Assembly: GCF_050908995.1 (NCBI RefSeq)
Contig: NC_135132.1
Coordinates: 5,761,001 to 5,825,000 of the forward strand
Length of the DNA: 64,000 nucleotides
Direction: 5' to 3'
Origin: Andrena cerasifolii
Lineage: Eukaryota; Arthropoda; Insecta; Hymenoptera; Andrenidae
Under the pieces are notes generated by a model, which saw only the letters and a program-made list of their open reading frames with translations, was not told the origin of the DNA and ran no database searches. This document shows, one piece after another, positions 1-12,492 of this stretch (positions are counted from its first letter, which is position 1; the number at the start of each line of letters is the position of its first letter). The position numbers and the translations under genes were made by a program.

Positions 1-1904
1 GGAGTAGCGCAAAGCAACTGACCCGTAACTAAACAAACGAATAAGCGAATTTCCATTAACGGCTGATGCTGTACTACGCCAGAAAAGGCTGTTAGACAAA
101 TGCAAAAAGGTCCAAACTCCGTGTTGTCCAATTTGTTAACAGTTCGAAAAGCTTGCCCGGAAAGCGTGAGCGATCTCTCTCGTCGGCTTACGAGCGCGTC
201 AATAATGCAGCGGGAACGAACGCACGCGAACGTGTTTCGGGGCTAGGAGCTATCGCGTCAAAAAATCGCGCGCAATTCCAATTCGGCAAACCTTTAATCT
301 TTAACGTTAAATCTTGTTTGCCGCGGTATTTAGTTTCACTTGCCCCGATGTGTAATCCCGCTCCACGCCCGATGCCACGGGCATTATCCAGCATACGTGG
401 AATACGTTCTCACCGTCCCGTTCGAATTATTTCGATCCCGCGAATGGCGTCAAAAATTCGCCGTTACATCCGCGCGAAATGCTGCCTCCTCTTTATACCT
501 GTGTCTCGCGCACGCGTGGAATTGCCTCCCTTGTCCGTTGGCTGTACGAAATTTTGCAACCAAATAATTCAAAGCGAACGCCAGTTTTTACGCGGGCGTA
601 AATTTTTTAAATGCCTGGCTGTCTGTTTCTTTCTTTTTTTTTTCATCCGGCTTCTGCTCACTGCTTTCCAGCAAGAATGTAAATATCGCGTAACGAACTT
701 TTTTCTGTTGCTTTAGGAGTTTTAAATCGCCAGCCATTTAGCTTACCACCGCGTTGCGAACTGTATCTTCTTTTCCCTGCGCTTGTGAATCGAGCATTTC
801 CTTTTGAAGGGTGTTTCAAATTTATGAACATTCGATGCTGGCTGCTTTTTTTAAATGGCTCTCCTTGATTACGATTTGCTGCATTGCTGTGGAAATAACT
901 CACCGTTTAATTCGACTTGTTTGGGGTTCGGTAACATAGTTTTGCGGGACACACTGCTTCCTGAATGTATTGAGTTTTTAAAGGGAAAATTCTATATGTA
1001 AAGGAAATTTAACTTTTTCAGAGGAAATTTTTTGTACAGAATAGGTCCACTAATTGGTTGACAATATTCGGCGTGACTGACCTAAAAAAATCGAGTCACT
1101 TTTGCATTCTCTAGACTCGAGAAAAAATTTTCCTGGACAAGCAAAACAATTTCTAAAAAAGGATAAAAAATAGTCACCTAACCCTTTTGAATACAGAACT
1201 CTGTAACTCGTTACACAAGGCTCTCCAGACATATAATACCCGAGCTGGGCCAGCGAAAAACCGAGGGAAACGGTGCGCGGCGCGATCATTTTTCCTTCCC
1301 GAAACAATCAGGAGGGGGAGATTCGGATCGCGCAACGCGGGGTCGAAGCGGGCATGTTGCATATTTGCGCGCTCTCCGCGCGAAACTGTCCGAATTATTT
1401 CGATTTCAGCGTACGAAGCGGCCTTTGTAACGCGATAGGTTTTCGATGTTACACCGGTGCCTGCGGCCGCGGCATCGTGTTTCCGAATTCTCAGCGCGCG
1501 AGCCCGCTGTTTTCCTCCGCGCGATTTCCCCTGCTCCCGTTTCACCGGCAGATTTTTCCATCAGAGCAAGGCGGGAATGGTTGAAACGCGATCCACAAAG
1601 GGCGCTCGCCGAGATTTCCCGCAATCACCGACGAATCTGAAAATTTTTATCGGCGGCCATTATTGACATACGAGAAGAGTGGGGTAGCGTAAACGTAGCG
1701 GGTACGTCATTACGTAACACGATTTTCGTGGCGATGCAAAATTGTATCGCTTTGCAACTATTGAGTTTTTCAACTTTGAACTTTGCACCTTTCTTGAGTC
1801 GCGACCCCCTTTTGTAATATTCAAATAACAATAAAAATAAGTACTTCAGAATATAATTTTCAGAAGTAAGATCGTATATAGTTGAAACGAAAGGAATTGC
1901 TCCT
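1..1904. other. Spacer or 5' intron, no gene recognised
   Basis: Mixed DNA with CpG-rich patches (about 150-560 and 1190-1650). Several frames stay open in these patches on both strands at once, which is expected of CpG-rich noncoding DNA. None shows a protein motif or paired splice signals I would trust. Confidence 0.5.
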
Positions 1905-2616
1905 TTAAGGAGTCAGTCCACTGTGACTTGAAAAGTTAAGCTATTTTTAAATTTTTTTTCTCCGTAGAGACAACATGTAATGCAGTAAATCTTTTTGTTG
2001 TTTGTTAAGCTGCTTTTATATTATACAAAAAAATTAAAAGAATTTTTTAATCTGTTTTAAAACTTTAAATGCGATTATTTGAAAACAATATTTTTTGTTC
2101 AACTGGTGCAGGTGATTGCAAAAGAACTATTTGATCAATCAGTCTGAAATTTTTACACGTTATTTAGCACATCAGTGGCTATGACCGGGACCACGGAAAC
2201 CTTTTTTGAATACCCATTTCATACTTTTTACAAGGCAAAATGTTTGAAAAATTCACCGTATTTCGAAACTTCAAACCTCTTCCGTTTTGTTATTTATTTT
2301 CAGTAAAAATAATCTTGCTGCCGACGACAACCACACTCATAATGATAACAACACGGTTAGAATATTTTGTTTCAAATGCGTCGTTCTCCTGGAATCACCT
2401 GCACCAGCACTACGTCGCTTTCTCAAGGCGCTCACACCAGTGCGATATATATTTAAAAAAAAACTGTTAAAAATTTCAAATAGATTTTTTTATACTGCCA
2501 ATAGGTGTATTAATAAGTAGACAAAATATTATTTACGTTGCACGTTTCGTTTACTAAAAAATAAATCCTAAAAAACTGACAATTTTTCACGACATCACAG
2601 TGGACTGACCCCTTAA
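1905..2616. mobile_element. Non-autonomous TTAA-flanked DNA transposon, family A copy 1
   Basis: The ends are inverted: TTAAGGAGTCAGTCCACTG at the left and the reverse complement of TTAAGGGGTCAGTCCACTG at the right, both bounded by TTAA. The interior matches the element at 8447-9112 in opposite orientation over most of its length, including CTCCGTAGA near one end and GGGACCACGGAAAC in the middle. This copy has about 100 bp of extra sequence near 2360-2460. No transposase frame is present. TTAA duplications occur in piggyBac and Kolobok transposons; the G-rich termini resemble Kolobok more, an inference. Confidence 0.85.
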
Positions 2617-4275
2617 AGTCACTTTGATCAGTGTGAATAACCTCAGGTGTAGCTCCTAGAAGTAGGCAACCTCTGCTTGCAGCTGTACTCGAAGAGTCTG
2701 GGGGGTATGGTGGGGAAGCAAGACGGTATGGAAGGGATACCGCGCCAGAGTAGCCTTCAGCAGCCAGTAGATGTTGTTCAGACTATAATTCCTTCTTACT
2801 AGCTACCTTAAAATATTTTCGAAGCTTGTGAGAAACTAAAGTATTGCGCCAAAATTAAATCACACATTTCGAACAAATTTATAATAGATTTTTATATCAG
2901 GTTTAAGTGGCAAGAGGGGGTTACTTATAACGAGCCATGAAATTCACCTCTCTGCGCATTAAAGAGAATTTGTTGCTACTTCATTGGCGTTACAGTTGTA
3001 CTAAGGATTTAGAAAATTACTATTGACGTTCAGAGCTATTACGAATACTGCGTATAACTGTTCCCAGAACGAAACGCGGGAAGTCTTCAGAGCCAAGTGA
3101 GATTTCAGAAATTGAATAATCGCTGGGAACAGTTCGTACGTTCCATTGCGCTTTACTCTAAATCATTTCAGCAACAATTTCCTGCGGAGGATATAATCGC
3201 GCTGCATTTCACCGGCACATACAGAGAGTGGGAGACAGATAGCGAGGGGGGGAGTGAAAGGTGGGGCACATAGCCGTGGAACGTTCGATTGGAGCTGCAC
3301 ACGCAGTCGTGCAAATTATTGCGCTTCGTATTAAACGCGTCACGAACGTCTCTATAAATTGAAACGTGCCGCGCGCAATTTGTTCTTAAATTTCCTGGGA
3401 GTGCCTTTTACTGCCGCTGGAATGCGCAGAAATCGAACGATAATCGAGCGTATCGTGCATCGGGATGGCTAAGCATTTTATTCTCAGCAAAACCCAGCGC
3501 TTTAAAATGTTTTACAGTAATTTTATGAATTTTTGTAAATACAGGGTTCGTCAAGCAGCTTATTGTGAGTTACTATTTCAGTGCTATTGGAGAACTTTTG
3601 CTAATTGTAGTAGCAAAAAAATATTTAATAGAAAATTTAAGCTGTTGTGGATATCTGAGAAAATAATTCTACTGTAAAGAAAAGATTATATTTACTGAAG
3701 TTATACACGCTTTTGCAAGCTACCATTATGTGTTTCTTTAATACTCTGACTCGTTGCAGTCGAGTTGACGGGTGGCGACATCTTCTCAAGCCAACTTCGC
3801 CGCCAGAGGGCTGGGATCAATTGTCAATACTCGCTAGTTACCGATTAATATCTTATTCAACTTCCGTGTACTGTATAATTTAAATAAGGTCAAGAATCTT
3901 CAGGTCTGGTTAATAAATGAGTAGCACCACTATCTTTATATAAAAATGGGTGAAGTAACAGTTGGTGCACTGTTTCAAAGTGGTTATAGGTTATGAGACA
4001 TAAATTAACCAGTATACATCTAAGTGCAAGAGAGCCATTTTAATTAAATTTGAGGACTTCGGGTCTTCTTTTCTTGGACTTCCTTGCTGATGGTACACTG
4101 AACTTAGACCATGCGTATAAATTTTATAATGTAACTTTCAACTCTGCTTGCATAACATTCACCAAGTGATTTCGACATGGTGTTGCAGAAGTGATTGCGA
4201 GTAAATGCCTCTTAAAAAACCCAATCGTGGCAAACCTTTTCGTACTCTCTCACATCTCTAAGAATTCCAACTAGC
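2617..4275. other. No gene recognised
   Basis: Mostly AT-rich spacer. A purine-rich stretch near 3225-3265 and a CpG-containing patch at 3290-3460 are the only departures from background. Confidence 0.5.
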
Positions 4276-4473
4276 CAGTGACGCACCCAGATGGGGGCCA
4301 AGGGGTCCTAGCACCCCCCAAAGAAGGGACTTCGCAAAAAGAAAAGAAACCCGGATTTTATTCTGTAAATACATTTTTATAATCACCTAATGAATTTTAT
4401 TAAATGTCCATTAAAAATATTTTTATCCGTTCAACTCGGCTCCCCCCAAGATTAAATCCTGAGTGGGTCACTG
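4276..4473. mobile_element. hAT-like MITE with 8-bp target duplication
   Basis: A 198-bp element starting CAGTGACGCACCCAGAT and ending with the reverse complement of CAGTGACCCACTCAGGAT. It is flanked by CAACTAGC (4268-4275) and CAACTAGG (4474-4481), seven of eight bases identical. Short CAGTG termini with an 8-bp duplication are typical of non-autonomous hAT elements. It has no coding capacity. Confidence 0.8.
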
Positions 4474-7400
4474 CAACTAGGGGACCTAGAACATCTACTA
4501 GGTGTCATTCCAACTGTTTCTAATTCCCTAAAATCATTTCTCTCGCCATAAAGGTTTGTCCACAACAGTGTATAAGCTCTGGGTTAGGCCATTTAAGCCA
4601 GTGGTTACTAAGAACGTATATTAACGCGTTCATTTTTCATGAGATGTTGATTCGGTTTGGTCTAGCCGACTCTAGCCGAAGGATGCTGGGATCTGTCATC
4701 GATATTTTTAGACATCACTGACGCGTAATGTGGTGGTCTGTGCACTTCCAACCTTAACCCTGTTAAATATGAACGACAACGATTTATTTAGACCCCAAAG
4801 CTTGCAGATTTCTGTATAATTACTGTCAGTCCATTTACTTGGTGACAGCGAATGTTTCGCTCGCGGGTTATTTTTGATCGTAATACGGGCAATCAGAGTA
4901 TGATTCAAAAGAGGAGCCAAAAGGTAGCGTAAAGATAGAAGAACGTATCCAGGCAAGTTATGCTCTCTTGGGTCTGATCAAATCAGATTGACCTACTTCG
5001 GGTGGGATTAAATTGAGGAGCTTCGGAGTTATCAAGCTCGCAGATATGGAGAAGCGTAAATACTTTAATGCTTCGAATTTTCTGACGAGGATTGCTCGGC
5101 ATTATACATTTTGGCATGCAGACTTCACGATGGGGTTTATACAATTTTTGCTCTTTGCCTTAATCGACCCTTTCATTCGAATTCCGTGAATTCGACGATT
5201 TTATCTAACATTTGAGAATAATTTTTAACGATCTCAAAGTGATTTTCTTTATTGTCTTTACAATCTGATTTGAAATATAATAAATATATATTTTACAATA
5301 TTTATTTTGGTATTCTTATTATCGTAATATTTATTCCTGTTTTGTATACATTTGTACTTAATAATCTGCGAGCTGATTTAATTCATCCTCGAGATATCCA
5401 ACAAAAATTCTCATTCAACAGTTTCTAGGAAATTCCACTGCGTCTTCGGTTCGCCCCCCCCCCCCCTCCCTTTAGTAAAATATTCCAGTTTACCATAAAC
5501 AGAGGGGCAGGAAAGGTAATGCATAAGCGAGAGTATCGATACAATATCGAGATAGAGTTTGGCCATCCGGAATGCCGCTCGAGGCGGGGAGCCTGGCGAA
5601 TTATGCATCGAACGTGCGAGATCTCGCAAACATAACCTACGACAATCACTTTTCTACACTGCTACCAACTGCGTCCAGTTATAACATAATACTGTCGTAC
5701 GAACTATCCTCTAGCTTCGTAAAAGCACCGAATTAAAATTATTATTAATTTCGGTAATGTCACGTTGAAACGGCGATTTGCCGATAATTAAGACTTAATA
5801 TCTTCGATAATTGTCGCGAGATTGGAAATTAGATCGTGACTCTTTAATTAGGACAATTAACAAATTGGAGTACATTTTCAATCAGTTCTGTAATTGATTC
5901 AGTTGTAAAACATTTATATCAGTCGCGAATGTTATTATTAAGTACATTGTTTGCAGGAGTGACTGAATTATAAAATTTAAGGTTAAACCTAACCTCTACG
6001 TTTCAGTGCTGGTTGCTGAGAAACCGAAAGAAGCGCAAATTCCTCCGATCTTCATATTTTTTTTTTGTCTACTTCGTGTTTAAATATTCGAAAGAAATTT
6101 AAAGAAAATTTTACATTCTCTTTAACGCAAGCTCTGAAATCTAATTTCAAGGTTATGTTACTATCTGGTGCCTTATTGTAACAGATGACAATAGTAATAA
6201 TAATAGGTCTATAGTGGTCCAGTGTCCAGGGACGTACTTTGGAGATTTGGTGCCCCTAGGTTAACAGCATCCGCCACTCTTCCCGTGAAATATCATAAAA
6301 TATTTAATATTAATTCAGTATGACTACTCACATATGAGTTATTGCTAATCTGCTACATGAAAAAAAGTGAATTGTTTTTAAACTTGTCGAAAATTTTCTG
6401 GCCCTTAAAATTTGTTGATTCAGTGGTTTAAGTTTAACACTTTTATTTATTACAATATAAACATACACTGAACTGTAAGTAATGATACAGAAAAGGTAAT
6501 AGAAATAAAGCATGTGCGCATGATCAACAGAAGTGAACTGAGAAACTACAGTTGGTAGAGGCTTGCCAACCTAGCAGAGGTTAGGATTGAATTGCCAACG
6601 TAACAAAATTTTCTGCCCTAGACTATAGCCTACTTAGCCTATACATTTACAAACCCACCCCTGGCAGTGTCACATACATTTGCAGTAACAACGAATCAGT
6701 AACATTAAAAATAAGCGAAGATCTTTGCAAATTGGAGGAATGAATCTTTGCGCAATAGTAAGACCCCTGCGAAATTTTAGAAAAATTGATTCCAGCGGTC
6801 ACATTTGAGGTACGTTCATTCGAAGAAACAAGTTTATGATAAAACATCAAATATTCAATGAATTTACAAAATAAAATAAAAAGTAGAATTAAAAAAAAAA
6901 ACTAGAATTTGCGATAAAAATACACCGTTGCCATTTCTGACTGGTTCTCATCTCAGGAAAAAGCCTTATTAACATCTAGGAACTTGATTAAACTTTTGGC
7001 TAACATGGTCACTGAAATTCATCCTTAAATTCAAAGCTATCCTTGATATAATACCGGTCGTCATCAAGTCGAGTAACGTATCATTTTTCTTCCGCAGTTT
7101 GACGGTACACGATGCCCCGCGATCCGCGACGTTCGCTGCGGAAGCAAAATGTCTGGTCTGCACGTTCGTCGCTGATCGACGTGGTTCACATTCTGTTTCC
7201 GAACTCGTAGTGGATCCGTGGAACTTTCGATAACATCGTAAACTCCCGCGCGAAAGTTTCTGCCCCCTCCCCCCTGCCCCCCGCCCTCCTAACGAAAACG
7301 GCACGATGGAGTCGCCAAGGAAGTCAGAGATTCACGATTTTGTTACTGGATTATTTCTTCTCGTGAGTTTCTCCGATAATGCCTTCGCTAGATCTCGCAC

Positions 7401-7734
7401 TCGATATTCCTCGACTTTTCTCACTCGTATCTTTACCTTATATACCTCACCCCCCCCTTCACTCCACTCTCGAAATTACATCCTCTGCGCCAGAAACAAA
7501 TTGTATTTATATTTTGAATTTGTTTTTTTTATATAGGGTGGATGTACCAGTAAATGAACAAGTACCAGTGATTGGACATTTTGTATTACAATGAGTAAAA
7601 TAAGTTATTAAAATAAGCTACTAATTAATTAGAGACTTCTTCTAATTTCCTGCTTCATAGCCAAACAATTTTTGCAGCATGTGGGATCAGTCGCGCTGTA
7701 AAGATAATTTTATAATAGTGTTCATTCATTAGCC
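4474..7734. other. No gene recognised
   Basis: AT-rich spacer with a poly-C run at about 5453-5466, a CpG/pyrimidine-rich patch at 7080-7310 and one short dispersed repeat at 6697. No frame shows recognisable protein motifs. Confidence 0.5.
6697..6749 (+). repeat. Short dispersed repeat, copy 1
   Basis: 53 bp starting CAGTAACATTAAAAATAAGC; matches 25954-26006 at 50 of 53 positions with no gap. The identity of the parent element is unknown. Confidence 0.75.
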
Positions 7735-8450
7735 TTAAGGGGGTAGTGGACTATTGGATACGTAAAGTCGTTAGTTTCTTTGACGCTGAATTACTTTGAT
7801 ACCAAACGATCGTTGTAGTCGTGCTTTTGGCAATCTATTGTGGGCATGTTTGCGAGTATTTATAACAAAAAAAATCGTCCGAATGTATAAAATTATCGAA
7901 GTTATTAATCGTTGAAGATAGTCCCGTACGGCGCGCCGCTGCAGGTGGTGTACACCGATTCAGGTGAACCAATCATCTGAAAGCAAAATGCTTTGAGGTG
8001 ATTATTCTATACACAAATGTCTACAGTGTGGAAACTTGCCGATGAATTCGAACAAAAATTGTGGGAGTTACACACTAATCAATTTTCTTTCCACATATTT
8101 GCGGGAAAAATTGTCTTTAATCAGTTATAAAATGTTTTACAAACATCCAATATTGATGCGGAATTTCTACACGATAGAGAATGGAATTCTACAGCTCCAG
8201 TTAAATTTTTAAGTGAAAATATTCTTTCGTTCAAGAGAAAACCGGCTTCAAGGTTCGGGGTGTTACCTTCATCGCGCGGTTACTCGGCGGTACACTGTGT
8301 TACGTTCGCTGCTATAACTACGACAATTATTTGAATTTTTTCATGAACATTTGTTTAAAATGTTCGTAAAGGATAAGACTTTCAGAAGCAAGAAAATAAA
8401 AAATATTATATATAATTTTTTTAAGCTGAAATAGTCCACTACCCCCTTAA
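7735..8450. mobile_element. Non-autonomous TTAA-flanked DNA transposon, family B
   Basis: The left end reads TTAAGGGGGTAGTGGACTAT and the right end is its near-exact reverse complement, closing on the TTAA at 8447-8450. That same TTAA begins the unrelated neighbouring element. The 716-bp interior has no long open frame and does not resemble family A. Confidence 0.82.
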
Positions 8451-9112
8451 GGGGTCAGTCCACTGTGATATCGTGAAAAATTGTCATTTTTTTAGGATTT
8501 ATTTTTTAGTAAACGGAACGTCCAACGCAAATAATGTTTTTGTCTACTTATTAATATACTTATTGGCAGTATAAAAATATCTATTTTAAATTTTTAACCG
8601 TTTTTTTTAAAATATATATGACGATGCATATGTTAACAAAAAATTAAAAGTGTGTTGTAATCATTACGAGTGTGGTTATCGCCGGAACCAGGATTATTTT
8701 TACTGATAAAAATTTAATAAAATGGCGGAGAGTTAAAGTTTACATGTCCAAACACGGTGAATTTTTCAATCATTTTGCCTTGTAAAAATTATAAAATGTG
8801 TAATCCAAAAATGTTTCCGTGGTCCCGGCCATAGCCACGGATGTTCTAAATAACGTGTAAAAATTTCAGACTGACTGTTCTAATAATTTTTTTTACAACC
8901 ACCTGCACCACTTGAAAAAATGTTGTTTTGAGATAATTGCGTTTTAAGTTTTAAAACAAATTAAAAAAATTCTTTTAATTTTTTTTGTATAGTATAAGAG
9001 TAGCTTAATAAACACCAAACATATTTATTGCATTATATGTTGCATCTACGGAGAAAAAAATCTTTAAAAATAGCTTAATTTTTCAAACCGTCACAGTGGA
9101 CTGACCCCTTAA
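8447..9112. mobile_element. Non-autonomous TTAA-flanked DNA transposon, family A copy 2
   Basis: Bounded by TTAAGGGGTCAGTCCACTG and its reverse complement. Its interior is the inverted counterpart of 1905-2616 (shared GGCCGGGACCACGGAAAC-type block, CTCCGTAGA-type block near the end). It shares its left TTAA with the family B element. No transposase frame. Confidence 0.86.
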
Positions 9113-9843
9113 GTTTTCATTTATTGGTGCGTTTACAAATCAGTTTAGAGGTCAAAGTAGAATGACCCCTCAAGGGCTGACTTTACCCCCAAAATATTGA
9201 TATTTCCAGATGAACAAAAAACAATTGAACTATTTTCCTAAGTACTGCGTTATTTAAAAGTTTCATGGAAATAGACGATCGACGCCTGTTCTCTGCAGTT
9301 TCGCTGCAAGAAGCGTTTCTACCAATCCTCCATGTTTGTTTCAATCGCTGGCACTTTATATTCATTCTGTTGGTACAGCCCTCAGCCATCAGCGCGGAGA
9401 TCGCTCGCCACGATACCGGATGCTGCGGGCTTCCCGCGTTCCCTTAAAATTTAATTCGGGCACAGAACCGCCTCGGCTTTGTGACAGTTCGCCGGCCGTG
9501 ATTGGTTGGCACCTAAGTTTAAGCTAGCTGGCTTTAGTTAAGCGTCGAAGAGCGTGCGTGGCGCTGCGTGCAGTAAAACCAGCTTTCCTCGCTACTCGTA
9601 ATCCAACTTGGAGGGTAACTAGGCGCCCGTCCACGGGCTTGATCGTTGATCATGCGCGTAACGGTCGATCTATGGCGGCTTTATCGACGTCAGGAGATTC
9701 ACTTGTCGGAAACAAGTAAATTTGCAAGAATAAATGTTTTCCGAACGGCGCTCCGTTTTCGAGATATTCGTTGTTGAAATTGCTGCACGTCAGTGGCGTC
9801 AGAATGTGTGATTTAGAATTGAATTTGTGATTTAGGATATGAA
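9113..9843. other. No gene recognised
   Basis: GC content rises at 9400-9700. A frame at 9265-9447 encodes a hydrophobic stretch but has no splice context or family match that I can see. Confidence 0.45.
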
Positions 9844-10035
9844 AAGAATTTACTTTAGAATTATTTTATATATAATAAAATATTAAATTATTTTATATAT
9901 AATAAAATATTAAATTATTTTATATATAATAAAATATTAAATTATTTTATATATAATAAAATATTCAATTATTTTATATATAATAAAATATTCAATTATT
10001 TTATATATAATAAAATAATTCTAAAGTAAATTCTT
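9844..10035. repeat. AT-rich 27-bp tandem array with inverted caps
   Basis: About six copies of a 27-bp unit based on ATTATTTTATATATAATAAA. The array is capped by AAGAATTTACTTTAGAATT on the left and its reverse complement on the right, so the whole block can fold back on itself. Confidence 0.9.
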
Positions 10036-10918
10036 ATATTGTTACTATTTTTTGATAATCTTATGCGTGAATAACTTCAGAACATAAAATTAGAAATAAA
10101 AGTTGCATATGTGGGCATGGTCTATAAATTTTCAAAGAAATGGTAATTTAAAGGTAAAAGTGGTGGAACCATTTGGATACGAAATGGCTAATATTTTTTA
10201 CTTCCTCAATTTTTCAAATTATGTACAAATCTGTTTTTGGAAGCATTCAGGGGTAAGGGGGAAATAGGGAATGTCCATTTTTCCAGATTTTGCGATTTAT
10301 AGCATATTTTGTTGGTGGGAACTGGGACTACGGAATTGTTGAATCACAAAAGGTTGGAAAGTTCAAATACCCCCGTAAGGTAATGCTAAAGATTTGGCAT
10401 ACTAGCCACTCTGCAGTGGAGCAAAATACGGAATGTCCCCACTGTTTGCCTAAGCATAAGCTTCTGTCGTTAAGGTAAAACAAAAATTATTTAAGAAGAA
10501 AATTAAAATCGTTAAACCTTCTTTACTGGGGAACTAAACTGTCCCAACTTAATTTTCTCGATAAAGCTGTTTTGTGACATTCCCCGTTTCCCCCCTACCC
10601 TTCAATAAATTATAATATGCTCAATCTATATATTATTGAAATTTGAATAACTATTGAGTGATTAATTTCTGAGGTTGCAAAGTTTTGTTGACGGATTGTA
10701 TCTCTGTGTCTCACTTTACAGTTAATCAATTAATATTTTATAGTAGAATGAAGTCCACTACAGAATTCGTAACAGATTGCTAAAATTAATTGTATTTAAT
10801 TATTGTATCCATCATGAGTAATCCAACGGAATAATTATTCATAACAATATAAATTTTATCGGACATTATTTTTACTAAAGAAAAATGTCCAAATTTAAAT
10901 ACTCAGCTTCAAATTTTA
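10036..10918. other. No gene recognised
   Basis: AT-rich spacer. A frame at 10290-10478 is open but shows no recognisable motif. Confidence 0.45.
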
Positions 10919-11455
10919 TCCTACATATTAGAAAGAGTGTTATGAGTTTCAAAAATTAGTAGTTCCTTAAATTTCCAAAATATTTCATTCAAGAATACTC
11001 AAATTAAAAAAAAACGTTTCTAATGTTTTTATATCCACAACCCTCCATATTAATATTTTATCCTCCATATTAGAAAGAGTCTTATTAGTTTCCAAAATTA
11101 GTAGTTCTTTAAATTTCCAAAATATTTAATTCAAAATTACTCAAATTAAAAAAAAACTTTTCTAATGTTTTTCTATTCACAATTCTCCATATTAATATTT
11201 TATCCACCATATTAGAAAGAGTCGTATTAGTTTCCAAAATTAGTAGTTCCTTAAATTTCCAAAATATTTAATTCAAAACTACTCAAATTAAAAAAAAAAC
11301 GTTTCTAATGTTTTTCTATCCACAACCCTCCATATTAGAAAGAGTCTTATTAGTTTCCAAAATTAGTAGTTCCTTAAATTTCCAAAATACTTAATTAAAA
11401 ATTACTCAAATTAAAAAAAAAACGTTTCTAATGTTTTTCTATCCACAACCCTATA
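10919..11455 (+). repeat. Tandem array, about 142-bp unit
   Basis: Four units, each with CCATATTAGAAAGAGT, TTAGTAGTTCCTTAAATTTC and a homopolymer A run before CGTTTCTAATG. The aligned word starts at 10923, 11065, 11207 and 11330, giving periods of 142, 142 and 123 bp; the last interval has lost about 18 bp. Confidence 0.9.
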
Positions 11456-12344
11456 CACTCCAAACTCTGCAAAGTCTCCAAAAATATTCTAACGCCAGTT
11501 ACTAAAATACCAAAAAATCAATTGGATTTCTAAACCTTCCCTCAAAGCCACCCAATCGTTAAAAAAATGCCCACCTCCAACGTCCCTCCATCTCTCCTGC
11601 ATTTATCTCAATCAAAGTTGAGTCAAACTTCCTCCCCATCCGCAGTCAGAATTTTTCATATCGCCGGCAAACGCAATTTTCCAAACTTTTCTAATTTCTG
11701 TTTCCATCATAGCTGGAATTCGAACGGTGCTTTTTACGCAGCCGAAACGTCCGCGGGGAGGATCAGCGGACAGCAATTGGCAGGACGAGACCGTTGAAAA
11801 AAAAAAAAAAAAAAAAATAGGAACGTCGTGGATCGTAGAAACGCGATCGTACCGATAATTCGTTGCTTTCAGCCGCGGTTCGACGCGTGTACGCGTCGCG
11901 ACGCCCTCGCGGGCGTCGTTAGCAGGGGCCACGGAGTGGCGTGCGTATTTACGCACTAGAGGAATCAATAAACCATGTCCGAGAACCGGTTCAGCCGAGC
12001 GAGATGGTGCCAGCCGCCATTGGAGAGGGCGCGGAAGGGTGAAACTCACCCTTACACGCCATTCGGCTATTAGACAATACAAACAGGAGCGGCGAACCGT
12101 TGAGCGTGGCTGCCTAACAACATGTCGAACACTTTTTTTCACCCCCGTCTGCTGCTTATCGCGCTGTCGCATCGTGGGAAGGACTTTTCTCTTTTTAGAG
12201 CTTTGGCGTTAGAATCCTTATTGGGGAGATCCTCGGAGTGGTTTGAAATTTGGGTTGGTGAGGTACAGGGAATTTTCTTTTTTTTGGTATCGTTGCAAAT
12301 ATGTTATTTATGGTCCCCGAATTTTTATTATTTTTCAAACGAAG
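11456..12344. other. CpG-rich spacer with a poly-A tract
   Basis: Holds an A run at about 11796-11817 and a CpG-rich stretch at 11740-12100. A 186-codon minus-strand frame crosses it, but that frame includes a poly-Phe run made by the A tract and is not credible as a gene. Confidence 0.5.
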
Positions 12345-12492
12345 AATTGAAGAGTCCTTCTGAAAAACACTGTAAGTGACAAAATTAAAAAAAAATTATC
12401 AGAAAATGCTACTGTAGTACCTATAGATGTAATACTGTAGTATAGAATTTGATTTTTGGCACTCACAGTGTTTTCTACAAAGACTCTTCAAT
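12345..12492. mobile_element. Small MITE, GAAGAGTC family
   Basis: A 148-bp element with inverted ends ATTGAAGAGTCCTT and AAAGACTCTTCAAT, each followed inward by a diverged ACACTGT block. Ends and interior (GTAATACT, ATAGAATTTGA) match the right-hand part of 13712-14394, so it looks like a deletion derivative of that family. Confidence 0.75.

Noticed and set aside
153..716. 187-codon + strand open frame
   Set aside because: CpG-rich DNA keeps several frames open at once here; no domain, low-complexity Phe run at the end, and no paired splice signals.
11612..12172. 186-codon minus-strand open frame
   Set aside because: Includes a poly-Phe run created by the A tract at 11796-11817 and overlaps other frames; no recognisable motif.
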